This document shows positions 16,334-25,743 of a DNA stretch of 64,000 nt, in pieces. A program made the translations under genes and the position numbers. This DNA comes from Pseudomonadota bacterium (GTDB lineage: Bacteria > Pseudomonadota > Alphaproteobacteria > Rhodobacterales > Rhodobacteraceae): NCBI GenBank assembly GCA_018240425.1, contig JAFEFU010000046.1, positions 52,407-116,406 on the forward strand. Direction: 5' to 3'. Under the pieces are notes generated by a model. It did not search any database and had not been told where the DNA came from. It was given only the letters and a program-made list of their open reading frames with translations. Position 1 is the first letter of the stretch. Each line of letters opens with the position of its first letter.

Positions 16334-17029
16334 GTGACCGCCGATGACCGCCTGATCGTCGCCCTCGACGTTCCCGACGCCCTTGCCGGGCTGAAGCTGG
16401 CCGAGGCGCTGGGCGATGCGGTCGGCTTCTACAAGATCGGGCTGGGGATGCTGACCGGCGGCGGCCTCGCCCTGGCCAACGAATTGAAGTCCGAACATGG
16501 CAAGCGAATCTTCCTCGACCTCAAGCTGTTCGACATCGGCGCCACGATCGAGGCCGCGGTGCGCGGCATCGCGCGTCACGACCTGGATTTCCTGACCGTG
16601 CACGGCGATCCGCATGTGGTCAGGGCAGCCAGGGAAGGGGCGGGCGGGCGCGGGCTGAAGATCCTGGCGGTGACGGTGCTGACCTCGCTCGACCGGGCCG
16701 ATCTGGATGCCGGGTTGATCCGTTCGGGCGATCTGGCCGAGATCGTGCGCGAGCGGGCGGCTCGCGCCCTTGGCGCCGGAGCCGACGGGGTGATCGCCAG
16801 CCCGCAGGAGGCCCGCGCCATCCGCGGCCTGCCCGAGGCGGCGGGGCGGCTGATCGTCACGCCGGGGGTGCGGCCGGCGGGCAGCGCGCTCGGCGACCAG
16901 AAGCGGGTGGCGACCCCGGCGCAGGCGATCGCCGACGGGGCTGACCACATCGTCGTCGGCCGCCCGGTCTGGGCTGCGCCCGACCCGCGCGCGGCGGCGC
17001 AGGCGATCCTGGCGGAGTTGCGGGGCTGA
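16334..17029 (+). CDS. pyrF: Orotidine 5'-phosphate decarboxylase
   Basis: Decarboxylates OMP to UMP, the last step of de novo pyrimidine nucleotide synthesis. About 231 residues with the catalytic DLKLFDIG near residue 58, VTVLTSLD near 116, and the phosphate-binding VTPGVRP and VGRPV segments. AGGAG at 16322-16326 is one base from ATG 16328 but seven from GTG 16334, so GTG is preferred; ATG would add two residues. It converges on nfeD with a 10-base gap. Confidence 0.94.
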   Translation: MTADDRLIVALDVPDALAGLKLAEALGDAVGFYKIGLGMLTGGGLALANELKSEHGKRIFLDLKLFDIGATIEAAVRGIARHDLDFLTVHGDPHVVRAAREGAGGRGLKILAVTVLTSLDRADLDAGLIRSGDLAEIVRERAARALGAGADGVIASPQEARAIRGLPEAAGRLIVTPGVRPAGSALGDQKRVATPAQAIADGADHIVVGRPVWAAPDPRAAAQAILAELRG

Positions 17030-17039
17030 AACGTGCCCG

Positions 17040-17318
17040 TCAGTTCTCGTTGATGTCCCGGTGGATGATCTTCTTTTCGTCCCTGGGCAGCCCGAAGATC
17101 CGGGTCAAGAGCCACCAGGCCGCCAGCGAGGCCAGCGCAAAGACCAGCACCACCGGGCCGATGCTGGCCCCGACCAGCCCGACGGCGGTCAGCGCCCCGG
17201 TCAGGACAGCGCCGCAGGCGAAGCCCAAGAGCACATAGCCCGAGACCAGAACCTCGAGCATCGCCAGGACCAGCCCGGCGGCCATCCACACCCACCATTC
17301 CTGCCAGAGCTGCATCAT
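17040..17318 (-). CDS. NfeD family membrane protein (short form)
   Basis: A 92-residue protein with two or three hydrophobic segments (MAAGLVLAMLEVLVSGYVLLG; PVVLVFALASLAAWWLL), matching the short NfeD-like partners of band-7 proteins. ATG 17318 makes an ATGA overlap with the slipin stop, supporting coupled translation. The slipin-NfeD pairing is a well-known arrangement implicated in membrane microdomains and membrane quality. The C-terminal soluble OB-fold domain of longer NfeD proteins is absent. Confidence 0.88.
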   Translation of the reverse strand: MMQLWQEWWVWMAAGLVLAMLEVLVSGYVLLGFACGAVLTGALTAVGLVGASIGPVVLVFALASLAAWWLLTRIFGLPRDEKKIIHRDINEN

Positions 17319-18199
17319 GCCCGCCCCTTGAGGAGCTTGAAGGCGTCGCCGAAGGCGTCGAGCGCCTGGGCCGGGACGATGATCGTCTGCTTGCCGGTCC
17401 CCTGGCCAACGACGGTCAGGGCCTCGACCTGCTTCAGGGCGACCTGGTACTGCGCCGCCTCGATGCCGTTTTCCTTGATGGCGGCGGCGATGACCTGGGT
17501 GGCGTAGGCCTCGGCGTCGGCGGTGATGCGCCGGGCCTTGGCCTTCTGCTCGGCGGCGTAAAGCTCGGCCTCGGCGTTCAGCTCGACCGCGCGCTTCTTG
17601 CCTTCGGCCTCGGCCACCTGGGCGCGGCGGGCGCGCTCGGCGTTCAGCTGCTGGAGCATGGCGTGGCGGGTCGCCTCGTCCAGGCCGACATCGAGGATCT
17701 CGGTGCGCGTCACCTCGATCCCCCAGTCGTCGACCATCGCGCGGACATGCTCGCGGATGTTGGCGATCAGCTCGTTGCGGTTGGCCTGGACCTGATCGAG
17801 TTCCATCTTGCCGATCTCGCTGCGCACGATGCCGGCGACGGTGGTGGCGATGGCGCCGTCCACGTCGCGGATGCGGTAGACGGTCTTTTCGGGGGCGGTG
17901 ATCCGGTAGAAGACGCTGGTCTCGACCTTCACGAGGACGTTGTCGGTGGTGAAGGCGTCCTGGTGGGCGGTGGGCAGCTGGCGTTCGAGGACCGAGACCC
18001 GGTGGGCGACGCGGTCGAGGAAGGGGACGATGAAGTTGATCCCCGGTCCGAGGACCGAGCGCAGACGCCCGAACCGCTCGACGACATGCTTTTCGGACTG
18101 GGGCACGATGCGCACGCCAAGCCAGACGCAGAGCAGTATGAAGAAGGCGATTGCCAGAAAGACGGTGTTGCCGCCGACCAGATCCTGAACGTCCATCAT
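17315..18199 (-). CDS. Slipin / SPFH (band 7) domain protein
   Basis: A 294-residue membrane-anchored stomatin/slipin. One N-terminal hydrophobic segment (about 10-30, FLAIAFFILLCVWLGV) is followed by the SPFH domain (IVPQSEKHVVERFGRL through ILDVGLDEATRHAML) and an alanine/glutamate-rich coiled coil (AEGKKRAVELNAEAELYAAE), ending TIIVPAQALDAFG. The frame is open further upstream, but AAAGGGAGAG directly precedes ATG 18199. Overlaps nfeD at its end. Likely oligomerises at the inner membrane. Confidence 0.93.
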   Translation of the reverse strand: MMDVQDLVGGNTVFLAIAFFILLCVWLGVRIVPQSEKHVVERFGRLRSVLGPGINFIVPFLDRVAHRVSVLERQLPTAHQDAFTTDNVLVKVETSVFYRITAPEKTVYRIRDVDGAIATTVAGIVRSEIGKMELDQVQANRNELIANIREHVRAMVDDWGIEVTRTEILDVGLDEATRHAMLQQLNAERARRAQVAEAEGKKRAVELNAEAELYAAEQKAKARRITADAEAYATQVIAAAIKENGIEAAQYQVALKQVEALTVVGQGTGKQTIIVPAQALDAFGDAFKLLKGRA

Positions 18200-18380
18200 G
18201 CTCTCCCTTTGGCTCTGTCGCCAGATGAGCATATTCGGGCCGGCAAGCAAGCCCCGCCGTCCGGCGGTCCCCGGAAAGACGACGGGTGATTCACCGGCAC
18301 ACGATCCGCGCTCCGCGTGGCGCAGGGGGCCTGATGTTACGCAAGGCTTTGGTAAAGCTTGGTTTTATTGTGCCGCCAAA

Positions 18381-18404
18381 ATTGTTAACAAACTAGTTGA
18401 CACA
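18381..18404. promoter_or_regulatory. Tandem operator-like sites upstream of the ABC transporter operon
   Basis: ATTGTTAACAAA (18381-18392) is followed directly by CTAGTTGACACA (18393-18404). The first contains the perfect palindrome TTGTTAACAA. The second overlaps a likely -35 box TTGACA (18397-18402), with AAGATA at 18421-18426 as -10 (18-base spacing). Closely related 12-base pairs stand at 27717-27740 and 29154-29177. The 18200-18543 gap holds nothing else that I can recognise. Confidence 0.6.
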
Positions 18405-18543
18405 AATGTGACCACCACCGAAGATACTGGTCGCGGGGAGATCCCCGGAGGAGACGACCGCGCCGTGGCGGCCATCACGGATCGACCGACGCGCAGGGGC
18501 CCGCAGTCCGGGCCGGCGGCGGTCAAGCCAACGGGGAGAGAGA

Positions 18544-20112
18544 ATGAACCTGAAGAAGATCCTGCTGACCGGGGCCGCGATTGCCTGCCTGGCGGGCGCC
18601 GTCTCGGCCAACACGCTGCGCTGGGGTTCGGCGCGCGACATCAATTCGCTCGATCCCTATTCCTACGGGTCGACCTTCACCATCAGCTTCCTCAACCATG
18701 TCTACGAAGGGCTGGTGCGCTACAATGCCGACCTGAAGATCGAGCCGGCGCTGGCGACCAGTTGGGAAGTCCTGCCCGGCAACATCTGGCGGTTCCACCT
18801 GCGCGAAGGGGTCAAGTTCCAGGACGGGGCCGATTTCACCGCCGACGATGTGGTTGCCTCGCTGACGCGGGTCAGCGATCCGGCCTCGCCCTTGAAGGGC
18901 AACCTGCCGGCCTATGTGTCGTCGAAGAAGGTCGACGACCACACCGTCGATATCCAGGTCAACGGCACCTATCCGCTGCTGCTGAACGACCTGACCAACA
19001 TCCACATGTTCGACGCCGGCTGGCTGAAGGCGCACGATGCCGAAAAGCCGACCGACGTGGCCAAGAAGATCGAGGGCTACGCGACCTTCCATGCCAACGG
19101 CACCGGCCCGTTCATGGTCGAAAGCCGGGTGCCGGACAGCAAGACGGTGCTGGTCGCCAACCCCAACTGGTGGGACAAGCGCCAGGGCAACGTCGACCGG
19201 ATCGAGTTCACGCCGATCGCCTCGGCGGCGACGCGGGTGGCCGCACTTCTGGGCGGCGAGATCGACTTTACCGAAGCCGCGCCCCTGCAGGATCTGCCGC
19301 GCCTGGCGGCATCGCCCAACCTGAAGGTGCTGGAAGGAAGCGAACTGCGCACCATCATGTTCGGCTTCAACATGCGCGACAAGCTGCACAACGGCCAGCC
19401 GAACCCGTTCAAGGACCTGAAGGTGCGGCAGGCGGTGGCGATGGCCATCGACCTGAACCGCATCCACGACAAGGTCATGCGCGGCAAGGGCCGGGTTTCG
19501 GGCACCTATGTCGCGCCCAAGATCCCCGGCTATTCCGCCGACCAGGACGTGCCGGTCGCCTATGACCCGGACAAGGCGGCGCAGCTCATCAAGGAGGCCG
19601 GCGCCGAGGGCGCGTCGTTCGAACTGGTCTGCGCCAACGATGTCTGGGTGAACGAGGAAGAGATCTGCAATGCCGTCGTGTCGATGCTGACCCGCGTCGG
19701 GCTGAAGCCGACGCTGTCGATCGGGCCGAACGCCGTCCAGCAGATCAAGCAGTCGAGCGGCGAGGCCGACATGTTCAGCTTCGGCTGGGCGAACGAGCCG
19801 ATGCTGGACGCCTATTCGATCCTGCTGCAGGTGTTCGAGACCAAGTCCGACAATGCCGGCGTCTTCAACTGGGGCGGCTGGTCCTATCCCGAGATCGACA
19901 AGCTGATCCAGTCGGCCTCGGTCGAGATGGACCGTGACAAGCGGCTGAAGATGGAAAGCGACGCGCTGAAGCTGGTGAAGGACAATCTGATCATGATCCC
20001 CTTCCATCAGCAGCCGATGTCCTGGGCCGTGTCCGACAAGGTTGAATCGGTCGTCCAGCAGTCCGACAACAAGGCGCGCCACTGGCTGACGGTGATGAAG
20101 GCCACCAACTGA
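18544..20112 (+). CDS. ABC transporter substrate-binding protein, family 5 (DppA/OppA type)
   Basis: A periplasmic binding protein of 522 residues that delivers the substrate to the permease pair encoded next. It has a Sec signal peptide (MNLKKILLTGAAIACLAGAVSA), then the SBP_bac_5 pattern LRWGSARDINSLDPYSY, VYEGLVRYNADLKIEPALA and LREGVKFQDGADFTADDV. Ribosome site GGGGAGAG precedes ATG. Family 5 proteins bind peptides, nickel, opines and other amides; with two amidohydrolases in the operon the ligand may not be a simple peptide (inference). First gene of the operon, about 120 bases after the likely promoter. Confidence 0.94.
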   Translation: MNLKKILLTGAAIACLAGAVSANTLRWGSARDINSLDPYSYGSTFTISFLNHVYEGLVRYNADLKIEPALATSWEVLPGNIWRFHLREGVKFQDGADFTADDVVASLTRVSDPASPLKGNLPAYVSSKKVDDHTVDIQVNGTYPLLLNDLTNIHMFDAGWLKAHDAEKPTDVAKKIEGYATFHANGTGPFMVESRVPDSKTVLVANPNWWDKRQGNVDRIEFTPIASAATRVAALLGGEIDFTEAAPLQDLPRLAASPNLKVLEGSELRTIMFGFNMRDKLHNGQPNPFKDLKVRQAVAMAIDLNRIHDKVMRGKGRVSGTYVAPKIPGYSADQDVPVAYDPDKAAQLIKEAGAEGASFELVCANDVWVNEEEICNAVVSMLTRVGLKPTLSIGPNAVQQIKQSSGEADMFSFGWANEPMLDAYSILLQVFETKSDNAGVFNWGGWSYPEIDKLIQSASVEMDRDKRLKMESDALKLVKDNLIMIPFHQQPMSWAVSDKVESVVQQSDNKARHWLTVMKATN

Positions 20113-20165
20113 CCGCCGGCGCCGGGCGGGGTCCGTCCGGCGCCATCCTTTGGGGGGAGGATGCG

Positions 20166-21137
20166 ATGATAGTCTTTCTGATCAAGCGCCTGTTCAACGC
20201 CGTAATGGTCATGCTGGTCGTGGCGCTGATGGCCTTCATGATCTTCCGCTTCGTCGGCGATCCGATCCAGCTGATGGTCAACGAACAGACGACCCAGGCC
20301 GAGAAGGACGCCCTGCGCCAGAGCCTGGGCCTGAACGACCCGTTCCCGGTCCAGTATGCGCGCTTCGTGGCTCACGCGGTGCAGGGCGATTTCGGCGTGT
20401 CCTACCGCAACCAGCAGGACGTGATGAGCCTGATCGCCGAACGGTTCCCGGCCACGTTCGAGCTGGTTCTGGTGGCGACGATCATCTCGCTCGTCGTCGG
20501 GGTGCCGCTGGGCGTCGTCACCGCGATCCACCGGGGCCGATGGTTTTCCGAAGGCTTGCAATTCCTGTCGATCATCGGCGTCAGCCTGCCCAGTTTCGTC
20601 ATCGGCATCCTCCTGATCCTGGTCTTTGCGGTGATGCTGAACATCGCGCCCTCGTTCGGGCGGGGCGACGTGGTGGCGATCGGCTGGTGGACGACCGGAT
20701 TCCTGACGCCATCGGGACGGGCGGCGCTGGTCCTGCCCTCGATCGCGCTGTCCTTCTACCAGATCACCCTGGTCATGCGCCTCGTCAGGGCCGAGATGCT
20801 TGAGGTGCTGCGGTCCGATTTCGTGAAGTTCGCCCGCGCCCGGGGCATTCCCGCCTGGCGCATCCACTACCGCCACGCGCTGAGGAACTGCCTGATGCCG
20901 GTCGTCACCATGACCGCGATGAACGTGGGTTCGCTGATCGCCTTTGCGCTGATCACCGAGACGGTGTTCCAGTGGCCGGGCATGGGGCTTCTGTTCCTGC
21001 AGGCCGTCACTTTCGTCGACATTCCCGTGATGGCTGCCTACCTGTGCATCGTGTCCTTCATTTTCGTCGCGCTGAACACGCTGGTCGACATCACCTATGC
21101 GCTGATCGACCCGCGGCTGCGCGCGGCAAGGAGCTGA
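20166..21137 (+). CDS. ABC transporter permease (DppB type)
   Basis: A 323-residue inner-membrane permease with six predicted helices, starting MIVFLIKRLFNAVMVMLVV, and the family segment NDPFPVQYARFVAHAVQGDFG near residue 60 (given in two parts: NDPFPVQYARF, VQGDFGVSY). The EAA loop reads RARGIPAWRIHYRHALRN near residues 238-255. GGGGGGAGG precedes ATG 20166. The next permease starts three bases after its stop. Confidence 0.94.
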   Translation: MIVFLIKRLFNAVMVMLVVALMAFMIFRFVGDPIQLMVNEQTTQAEKDALRQSLGLNDPFPVQYARFVAHAVQGDFGVSYRNQQDVMSLIAERFPATFELVLVATIISLVVGVPLGVVTAIHRGRWFSEGLQFLSIIGVSLPSFVIGILLILVFAVMLNIAPSFGRGDVVAIGWWTTGFLTPSGRAALVLPSIALSFYQITLVMRLVRAEMLEVLRSDFVKFARARGIPAWRIHYRHALRNCLMPVVTMTAMNVGSLIAFALITETVFQWPGMGLLFLQAVTFVDIPVMAAYLCIVSFIFVALNTLVDITYALIDPRLRAARS

Positions 21138-21140
21138 GCC

Positions 21141-22076
21141 ATGACCTCGACGGACACCCCCGCCCCCGGCCGCCTCGCCCGACTGCGCCAGAGCGATCTC
21201 TGGTGGTCCTTCTGCCACCACAAGTCGGCGGTGGCTGCGGCGATCCTTCTGGCGGCCCTGATCCTGACGGCCTTCGCCGCGCCGCTCTACGTTCCGCAGA
21301 ACCCGTTCGATCCGGCCCAGCTTGACCTGATGAACGCCGAATATCCGCCCTACTGGATGGAAGGGGGCCAGTGGCCCTATCTTCTGGGCACCGACACGCA
21401 GGGCCGCGACATCCTGTCGGCGATCCTTTACGGGTCGCGCATCTCGATCCTGATCGGCATCGCCTCGGTGGCGCTGTCGCTGGTGGTGGGGATCGGGCTG
21501 GGGCTGGTCGCGGGCTATTTCGGCGGGATCACCGACAATCTGCTGATGCGGGTGGGCGACGTGCTCCTGTCGATCCCGACGATCCTGATCGCCATCCTGG
21601 TCAGCGCCATCGTCCGCGGCCTCCTGCCGCCGGGGCTGCGCGACTACGGGGCGGCCGGGGTTCTGGTGCTGGCGATCGTGCTGTCGGCATGGGTGCAATA
21701 TGCGCGCACCGTCCGGGCGCAGGCCGCGGTCGAGAAGGGCAAGGAATATGTCCAGGCGGCGCGACTGCTGAAGGTGCCGGCGCGGCGGATCATGCTGCGC
21801 CACATCCTGCCCAACACCCTGACTCCGATCCTGGTCGCGGCGACCCTGAACTTCGGCATGGCGATCCTGACCGAGGCGACGCTCTCGTTCCTCGGGATCG
21901 GGATGCCGGCCAGCCAGCCCAGCCTTGGCACCCTGATCCGGCTCGGAAACCAGTTCCTGTTCTCGGGCCTGTGGTGGGTGGTGATCTTCCCGGTCCTCGA
22001 CCTGTGCCTTCTGGTCGTGTCGGTCAATCTGCTGGGCGACTGGCTGCGCGATGCGCTCAATCCCAAACTGAGGTGA
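21141..22076 (+). CDS. ABC transporter permease (DppC type)
   Basis: A 311-residue second permease subunit with an N-terminal cytoplasmic tail, six helices, the conserved LLGTDTQGRDILSAILYGSR near residues 84-103, and an EAA loop AARLLKVPARRIMLRHILPN near 208-227. It forms the membrane channel with the preceding DppB-type subunit. The first amidohydrolase gene begins three bases after its stop. Confidence 0.94.
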   Translation: MTSTDTPAPGRLARLRQSDLWWSFCHHKSAVAAAILLAALILTAFAAPLYVPQNPFDPAQLDLMNAEYPPYWMEGGQWPYLLGTDTQGRDILSAILYGSRISILIGIASVALSLVVGIGLGLVAGYFGGITDNLLMRVGDVLLSIPTILIAILVSAIVRGLLPPGLRDYGAAGVLVLAIVLSAWVQYARTVRAQAAVEKGKEYVQAARLLKVPARRIMLRHILPNTLTPILVAATLNFGMAILTEATLSFLGIGMPASQPSLGTLIRLGNQFLFSGLWWVVIFPVLDLCLLVVSVNLLGDWLRDALNPKLR

Positions 22077-22079
22077 ACC

Positions 22080-23282
22080 ATGCCTGACCTTCTGATCCGC
22101 AACGTCCGGCCGATGGGCGGCGCGCCCGCCGACATCCTGATACGGACCGGGCGCATCGCCGAAATCGGGCCGGGACTGAAGGCCGACGGCGTGGCGGCCG
22201 AGGACGGCGGCGGCCACATCGCCATCCCGTCGCTGGTCGACGCGCACACCCATCTCGACAAGACCACCTGGGGTATGGGCTGGTACAAGGGCCGCAAGGG
22301 CGGCAGCCTTCAGGATCTGATCGACAACGAACGCAATTCGCGCGGTCCCCTGGGGCTGGACGTGCACCGCCAGTCGATGCGCCATGCGATCCAGCTGGCC
22401 GAGAACGGCGCGGGCCACATCCGCAGCCATGTGGACGTGGACACCGACCACGGGCTGACGCTTCTGGAAGGCAAGATGGCGACGCGCGCGGCGCTGAAGG
22501 GCGTCATCGACATCCAGATCGTCGCCTTCCCGCAATCGGGGCTGATGGTGCGGCCCGGCACCTATGACCTTCTGGACCGGGCGCTGGCGGCAGGGGCCGA
22601 CATTGTCGGTGGACTGGATCCTTCGTCGATGGACCGCGACCCGAAGGGGTCGCTCGACGCGGTGTTCCGGCTTGCCGAAAAGCACGGCAAGCCGATCGAC
22701 ATCCACCTGCACGAATATGGCGAGCTGGGTGCCTTCACGCTCGAGATGATCCTTGAACGGACCCGCGCGCACGGGATGCAGGGCCGGGTCGGCGTGTCGC
22801 ACTGTTTCTGCATGGGCTCGCGCGATCCGGCGCTGAACGCGCGCCTCATGGACGAGGTCGCGCGCGAGGATGTGCGCATCTTCACGACCGGGCATCCTTC
22901 GGCGCAGGTGCCGTCCTTGCAGGCGATGCGCAAGGCCGGGATCAAGGTCGGCCTCGGCTGCGACGGAATCCGCGACACCTGGGGGCCCTGGGGCCAGCCC
23001 GACATGCTGCACCGCGCCCGCATCGTCGGCATGAAGAACGCGATGCGCCGGGACGACGAGTTGGAGCTGCTGCTGGACTGCACCGCGCGCGGCGGCGCCG
23101 AGGCGATCGGCGTCGCGGGGCATGAGGTCAAGGTGGGGGCGGCGGCCGACCTGACGCTGGTGGCGGGCGAGACGCTGGCCCATGCGGTCGTCGAGGAGGC
23201 GCCGCGCCCGCTGGTCGTCAAGGACGGCCGGGTGGTGGCGCGGGGCGGCCAGATCGCCGCGCCGGGCGTGGTGATGCCGTGA
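22080..23282 (+). CDS. Amidohydrolase, cytosine deaminase/AtzC-like
   Basis: A 400-residue metal-dependent hydrolase of the CodA-like branch of the amidohydrolase superfamily. Metal and catalytic residues are intact: DAHTHLDKT near 59-67, RSHVDVDTDHG near 119, HLHEYGE near 217, SHCFCMG near 240, and CDGIRDTWGPWG near 297. CodA-like enzymes hydrolyse C-N bonds on heterocycles (cytosine, creatinine-like or triazine derivatives). The true substrate is unknown. Lying inside a transporter operon suggests it acts on the imported compound. Its stop overlaps the next start (GTGA). Confidence 0.85.
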   Translation: MPDLLIRNVRPMGGAPADILIRTGRIAEIGPGLKADGVAAEDGGGHIAIPSLVDAHTHLDKTTWGMGWYKGRKGGSLQDLIDNERNSRGPLGLDVHRQSMRHAIQLAENGAGHIRSHVDVDTDHGLTLLEGKMATRAALKGVIDIQIVAFPQSGLMVRPGTYDLLDRALAAGADIVGGLDPSSMDRDPKGSLDAVFRLAEKHGKPIDIHLHEYGELGAFTLEMILERTRAHGMQGRVGVSHCFCMGSRDPALNARLMDEVAREDVRIFTTGHPSAQVPSLQAMRKAGIKVGLGCDGIRDTWGPWGQPDMLHRARIVGMKNAMRRDDELELLLDCTARGGAEAIGVAGHEVKVGAAADLTLVAGETLAHAVVEEAPRPLVVKDGRVVARGGQIAAPGVVMP

Positions 23283-24766
23283 CGGCGCTGTCCGACCTCG
23301 CGCTGGGCCAGCGGCCGAAGGGCCGCACGGCGCTGACCGCCCAGTGGGTGCTGGGCCACCGCGACGGACGGCATTGCCTTATCCCAGACGGCGAGGTGGT
23401 GATTGACGGCGGTGCGATCCTTCATGCCGGCGGCCGGTTCGAGGGTGAGGTGGCGCGGCGCATCGACCTTGGCCGGGCGCTCATCTCGCCGGGCCTCATC
23501 GACCTCGACGCGCTCTCCGACCTCGACACGACGCTTCTGGCCATCGACCACGGGCCGGGCTGGGCCAAGGGCCGGGTCTGGCCCCGCAGCTATGTCGAAC
23601 GCGGCCCTTACGAGATGTATGCGCCCGAGGAACTGGCCTTCCAGAAACGCTTCGCTTTCGCGCAGCTGCTGCTGAACGGCATCACCACGGCCGCGCCCAT
23701 CGCCTCGCTCTTCTACCGCGAATGGGGCGAGACGGTCGCCGAGTTTGAGGCGGCGGCGGAAGCGGCAGGCGATCTGGGCCTGCGCGTCTATCTGTCGCCC
23801 GCCTATCGCTCGGGGGGCATGGTCTGCGAGGCGCCGGGGCGGCTGGAGGCGGTCTTCGACGAGGAGCCCGGGATGCGCGGACTGGCCGACGCTGTCGCCT
23901 TTATCGGCGCCCAGGAAGGGGGCCACGAGGGGCTGATCCGGGGCATGCTGGCGCCTGACCGGGTCGAGACCTGCACCGAGGCACTCTTGCGCCGCACGCT
24001 GGACGCCGCGCGCGACCTGAACTGCAAGGTGCGGCTGCACATGGCGCAGGGCGAGATGGAGGTGGCGGCGGTCCGGAAGCTGCACGGCACCACCGCGCCC
24101 GGCTGGCTGTCGGGGCTGGGGCTCCTGTCCGACCGGCTGCTGGCGCCCCATGCCACCAACGCGACCGACGCCGACCTCGACCTCTACGCCGCGCACGGGG
24201 TTTCGGTCATCCATTGCCCCCTGGTCTCGGCGCGTTTCGGCTCGGTCCTGCGCTCGTTCCGGCGGCTGAAGGATCGCGGCATCACCATCGCGATGGGCAC
24301 CGACACCGCGCCCGCCGACATGCTGATGAACCTGATGGTCGGGCTTCTGACCGCACGGATCGCCGACGGGGATGCGGCAGCGGTGAAGTCCGCCGATCTG
24401 TGGGACGCGGCGACGCTGGGCGGGGCGAAGGCGCTGGGGCGCAGCGATCTGGGCAGGCTCCAGCCCGGCGCCCGCGCCGACATTGCAATCTTCGCGCTGG
24501 ACGACGTTCCGATGACCCCGGCAATCGACCCGATCACCACCCTGGTCAACGGCGGGTCCGGCAAGGTGACCAAGGCGGTCTTCGTCGACGGGCGGCTGTC
24601 GATGCGCGACCGCCAGGTGGCGGGTCTCGACCTTGCCGCCGCGCAGGCCCGCGCGCAGGTCCAGTTCGACGGGCTGGTCGCGAAATACCCAGACCGCACC
24701 TGGGGCCATCCCCCGGTCGACGAGATTTTCCCCGCAAGCTATCCGGTCGAAGGAGGCGCGCCATGA
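23279..24766 (+). CDS. Amidohydrolase family protein lacking the HxH metal motif
   Basis: A 495-residue protein of the chlorohydrolase/TrzN/AtzA-like branch. It keeps the later landmarks: KVRLHMAQGE near residue 244, LAPHATNATD near 284, VIHCPLVSARFGS near 309 and MGTDTAPADM near 340. However, the first metal motif, normally P-G-(F/L)-x-N-x-H-x-H, reads SPGLIDLDALSDLD near residues 75-88, so both His are missing. It may bind metal differently or be a non-catalytic or altered-activity member. It starts at GTG 23279 overlapping the previous stop. The ATP-binding gene downstream overlaps its own stop (ATGA). Confidence 0.8.
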   Translation: MTALSDLALGQRPKGRTALTAQWVLGHRDGRHCLIPDGEVVIDGGAILHAGGRFEGEVARRIDLGRALISPGLIDLDALSDLDTTLLAIDHGPGWAKGRVWPRSYVERGPYEMYAPEELAFQKRFAFAQLLLNGITTAAPIASLFYREWGETVAEFEAAAEAAGDLGLRVYLSPAYRSGGMVCEAPGRLEAVFDEEPGMRGLADAVAFIGAQEGGHEGLIRGMLAPDRVETCTEALLRRTLDAARDLNCKVRLHMAQGEMEVAAVRKLHGTTAPGWLSGLGLLSDRLLAPHATNATDADLDLYAAHGVSVIHCPLVSARFGSVLRSFRRLKDRGITIAMGTDTAPADMLMNLMVGLLTARIADGDAAAVKSADLWDAATLGGAKALGRSDLGRLQPGARADIAIFALDDVPMTPAIDPITTLVNGGSGKVTKAVFVDGRLSMRDRQVAGLDLAAAQARAQVQFDGLVAKYPDRTWGHPPVDEIFPASYPVEGGAP

Positions 24767-25743
24767 CCGAACCCCCTGTCCTCGACGTGCGCAACCTGCG
24801 CGTCGATTTTCCCGGCCGCCACGGTACGGTGACGGCGCTGTCCGAGGTGTCGCTGGCGATCCGGCCGGGCGAAATCCTCGGCGTCGTCGGCGAATCCGGT
24901 GCGGGCAAGTCGATGACCGGGCTGGCGGTCCAGGGTTTGCTGGAGCCCCCCGGCCATGTCGCCGGGGGCGAGGTCTGGCTGAACGGGCGGCGCATCGACC
25001 ATCTGTCGAACCGCGAGATGGAGAAGATCCGGGGCCGCGAGATCGGGGCGATCTTCCAGGATCCGCTGACCTCGCTCAACCCGCTCTTTTCGGTGGGGGC
25101 GCAACTGGTCGAGACCATCCGCCTGCACCTGGGCCTTGGCCGCGCCGATGCCCGCCGCCGCGCCGTCGAACTTCTGACCGAAGTCGGCATTCCCGCGCCG
25201 GAGGAAAGGGTGGACCATTACCCCCACCAGTTCTCGGGCGGGATGCGGCAGCGGGTGGTGATCGCCCTGGCCCTCGCGGCGCGGCCAAGGCTCATCATCG
25301 CCGACGAGCCGACGACGGCGCTCGACGTGTCGATCCAGGCGCAGATCACCGCGCTTCTGCGCCGCCTGTGCGACGATCACGGCACGGCGGTGATGCTGGT
25401 CACGCACGACATGGGCGTGATCGCCGAAACCGCGGACCGGGTGGCGGTCATGTACGCCGGGCGGCTGGTCGAGATCGGCCCGGTGGCCGAGGTCATCGCC
25501 CGGCCCCGCCATCCCTATACGCGCGGCCTGATGGGCTCGATCCCGGCGCTGGGGGCGCGGGTCGCGCGTCTGGCGCAGATCGACGGGTCGATGCCGCGGC
25601 TGGATGCCATTCCGCCCGGATGTTCGTTCAATCCCCGCTGCCCGCAGGTGATGGCGCGCTGCCGGACCGAGAGGCCGGGACTCACCCCTGCCGGCGCTGG
25701 CCTTGCCGCCTGCTGGCTGGCCCAAGAGGAGGCCCTGGCATGA
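24763..25743 (+). CDS. ABC transporter ATP-binding protein (DppD type)
   Basis: A 326-residue ATPase of the peptide transporter class. Walker A is GESGAGKS (about 44-51), the Q-loop is in [12 protein letters not shown], the signature is FSGGMRQRV, Walker B is [12 protein letters not shown], and VTHDMGV supplies the switch His. The C-terminal oligopeptide-type extension has [14 protein letters not shown] with conserved Cys. ATG 24763 follows AGGAGG and overlaps the amidohydrolase stop (ATGA); its own TGA overlaps the next ATG. It powers import together with the DppF-type subunit. Confidence 0.95.
   Translation: MTEPPVLDVRNLRVDFPGRHGTVTALSEVSLAIRPGEILGVVGESGAGKSMTGLAVQGLLEPPGHVAGGEVWLNGRRIDHLSNREMEKIRGREIGAIFQDPLTSLNPLFSVGAQLVETIRLHLGLGRADARRRAVELLTEVGIPAPEERVDHYPHQFSGGMRQRVVIALALAARPRLIIADEPTTALDVSIQAQITALLRRLCDDHGTAVMLVTHDMGVIAETADRVAVMYAGRLVEIGPVAEVIARPRHPYTRGLMGSIPALGARVARLAQIDGSMPRLDAIPPGCSFNPRCPQVMARCRTERPGLTPAGAGLAACWLAQEEALA

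Noticed and set aside
20007..24709. Long minus-strand open frames (over 700 and 1000 codons) across the ABC transporter and amidohydrolase genes.
   Set aside because: Antisense shadows of strongly supported plus-strand genes; the His/Gln/Arg-rich translations match nothing.
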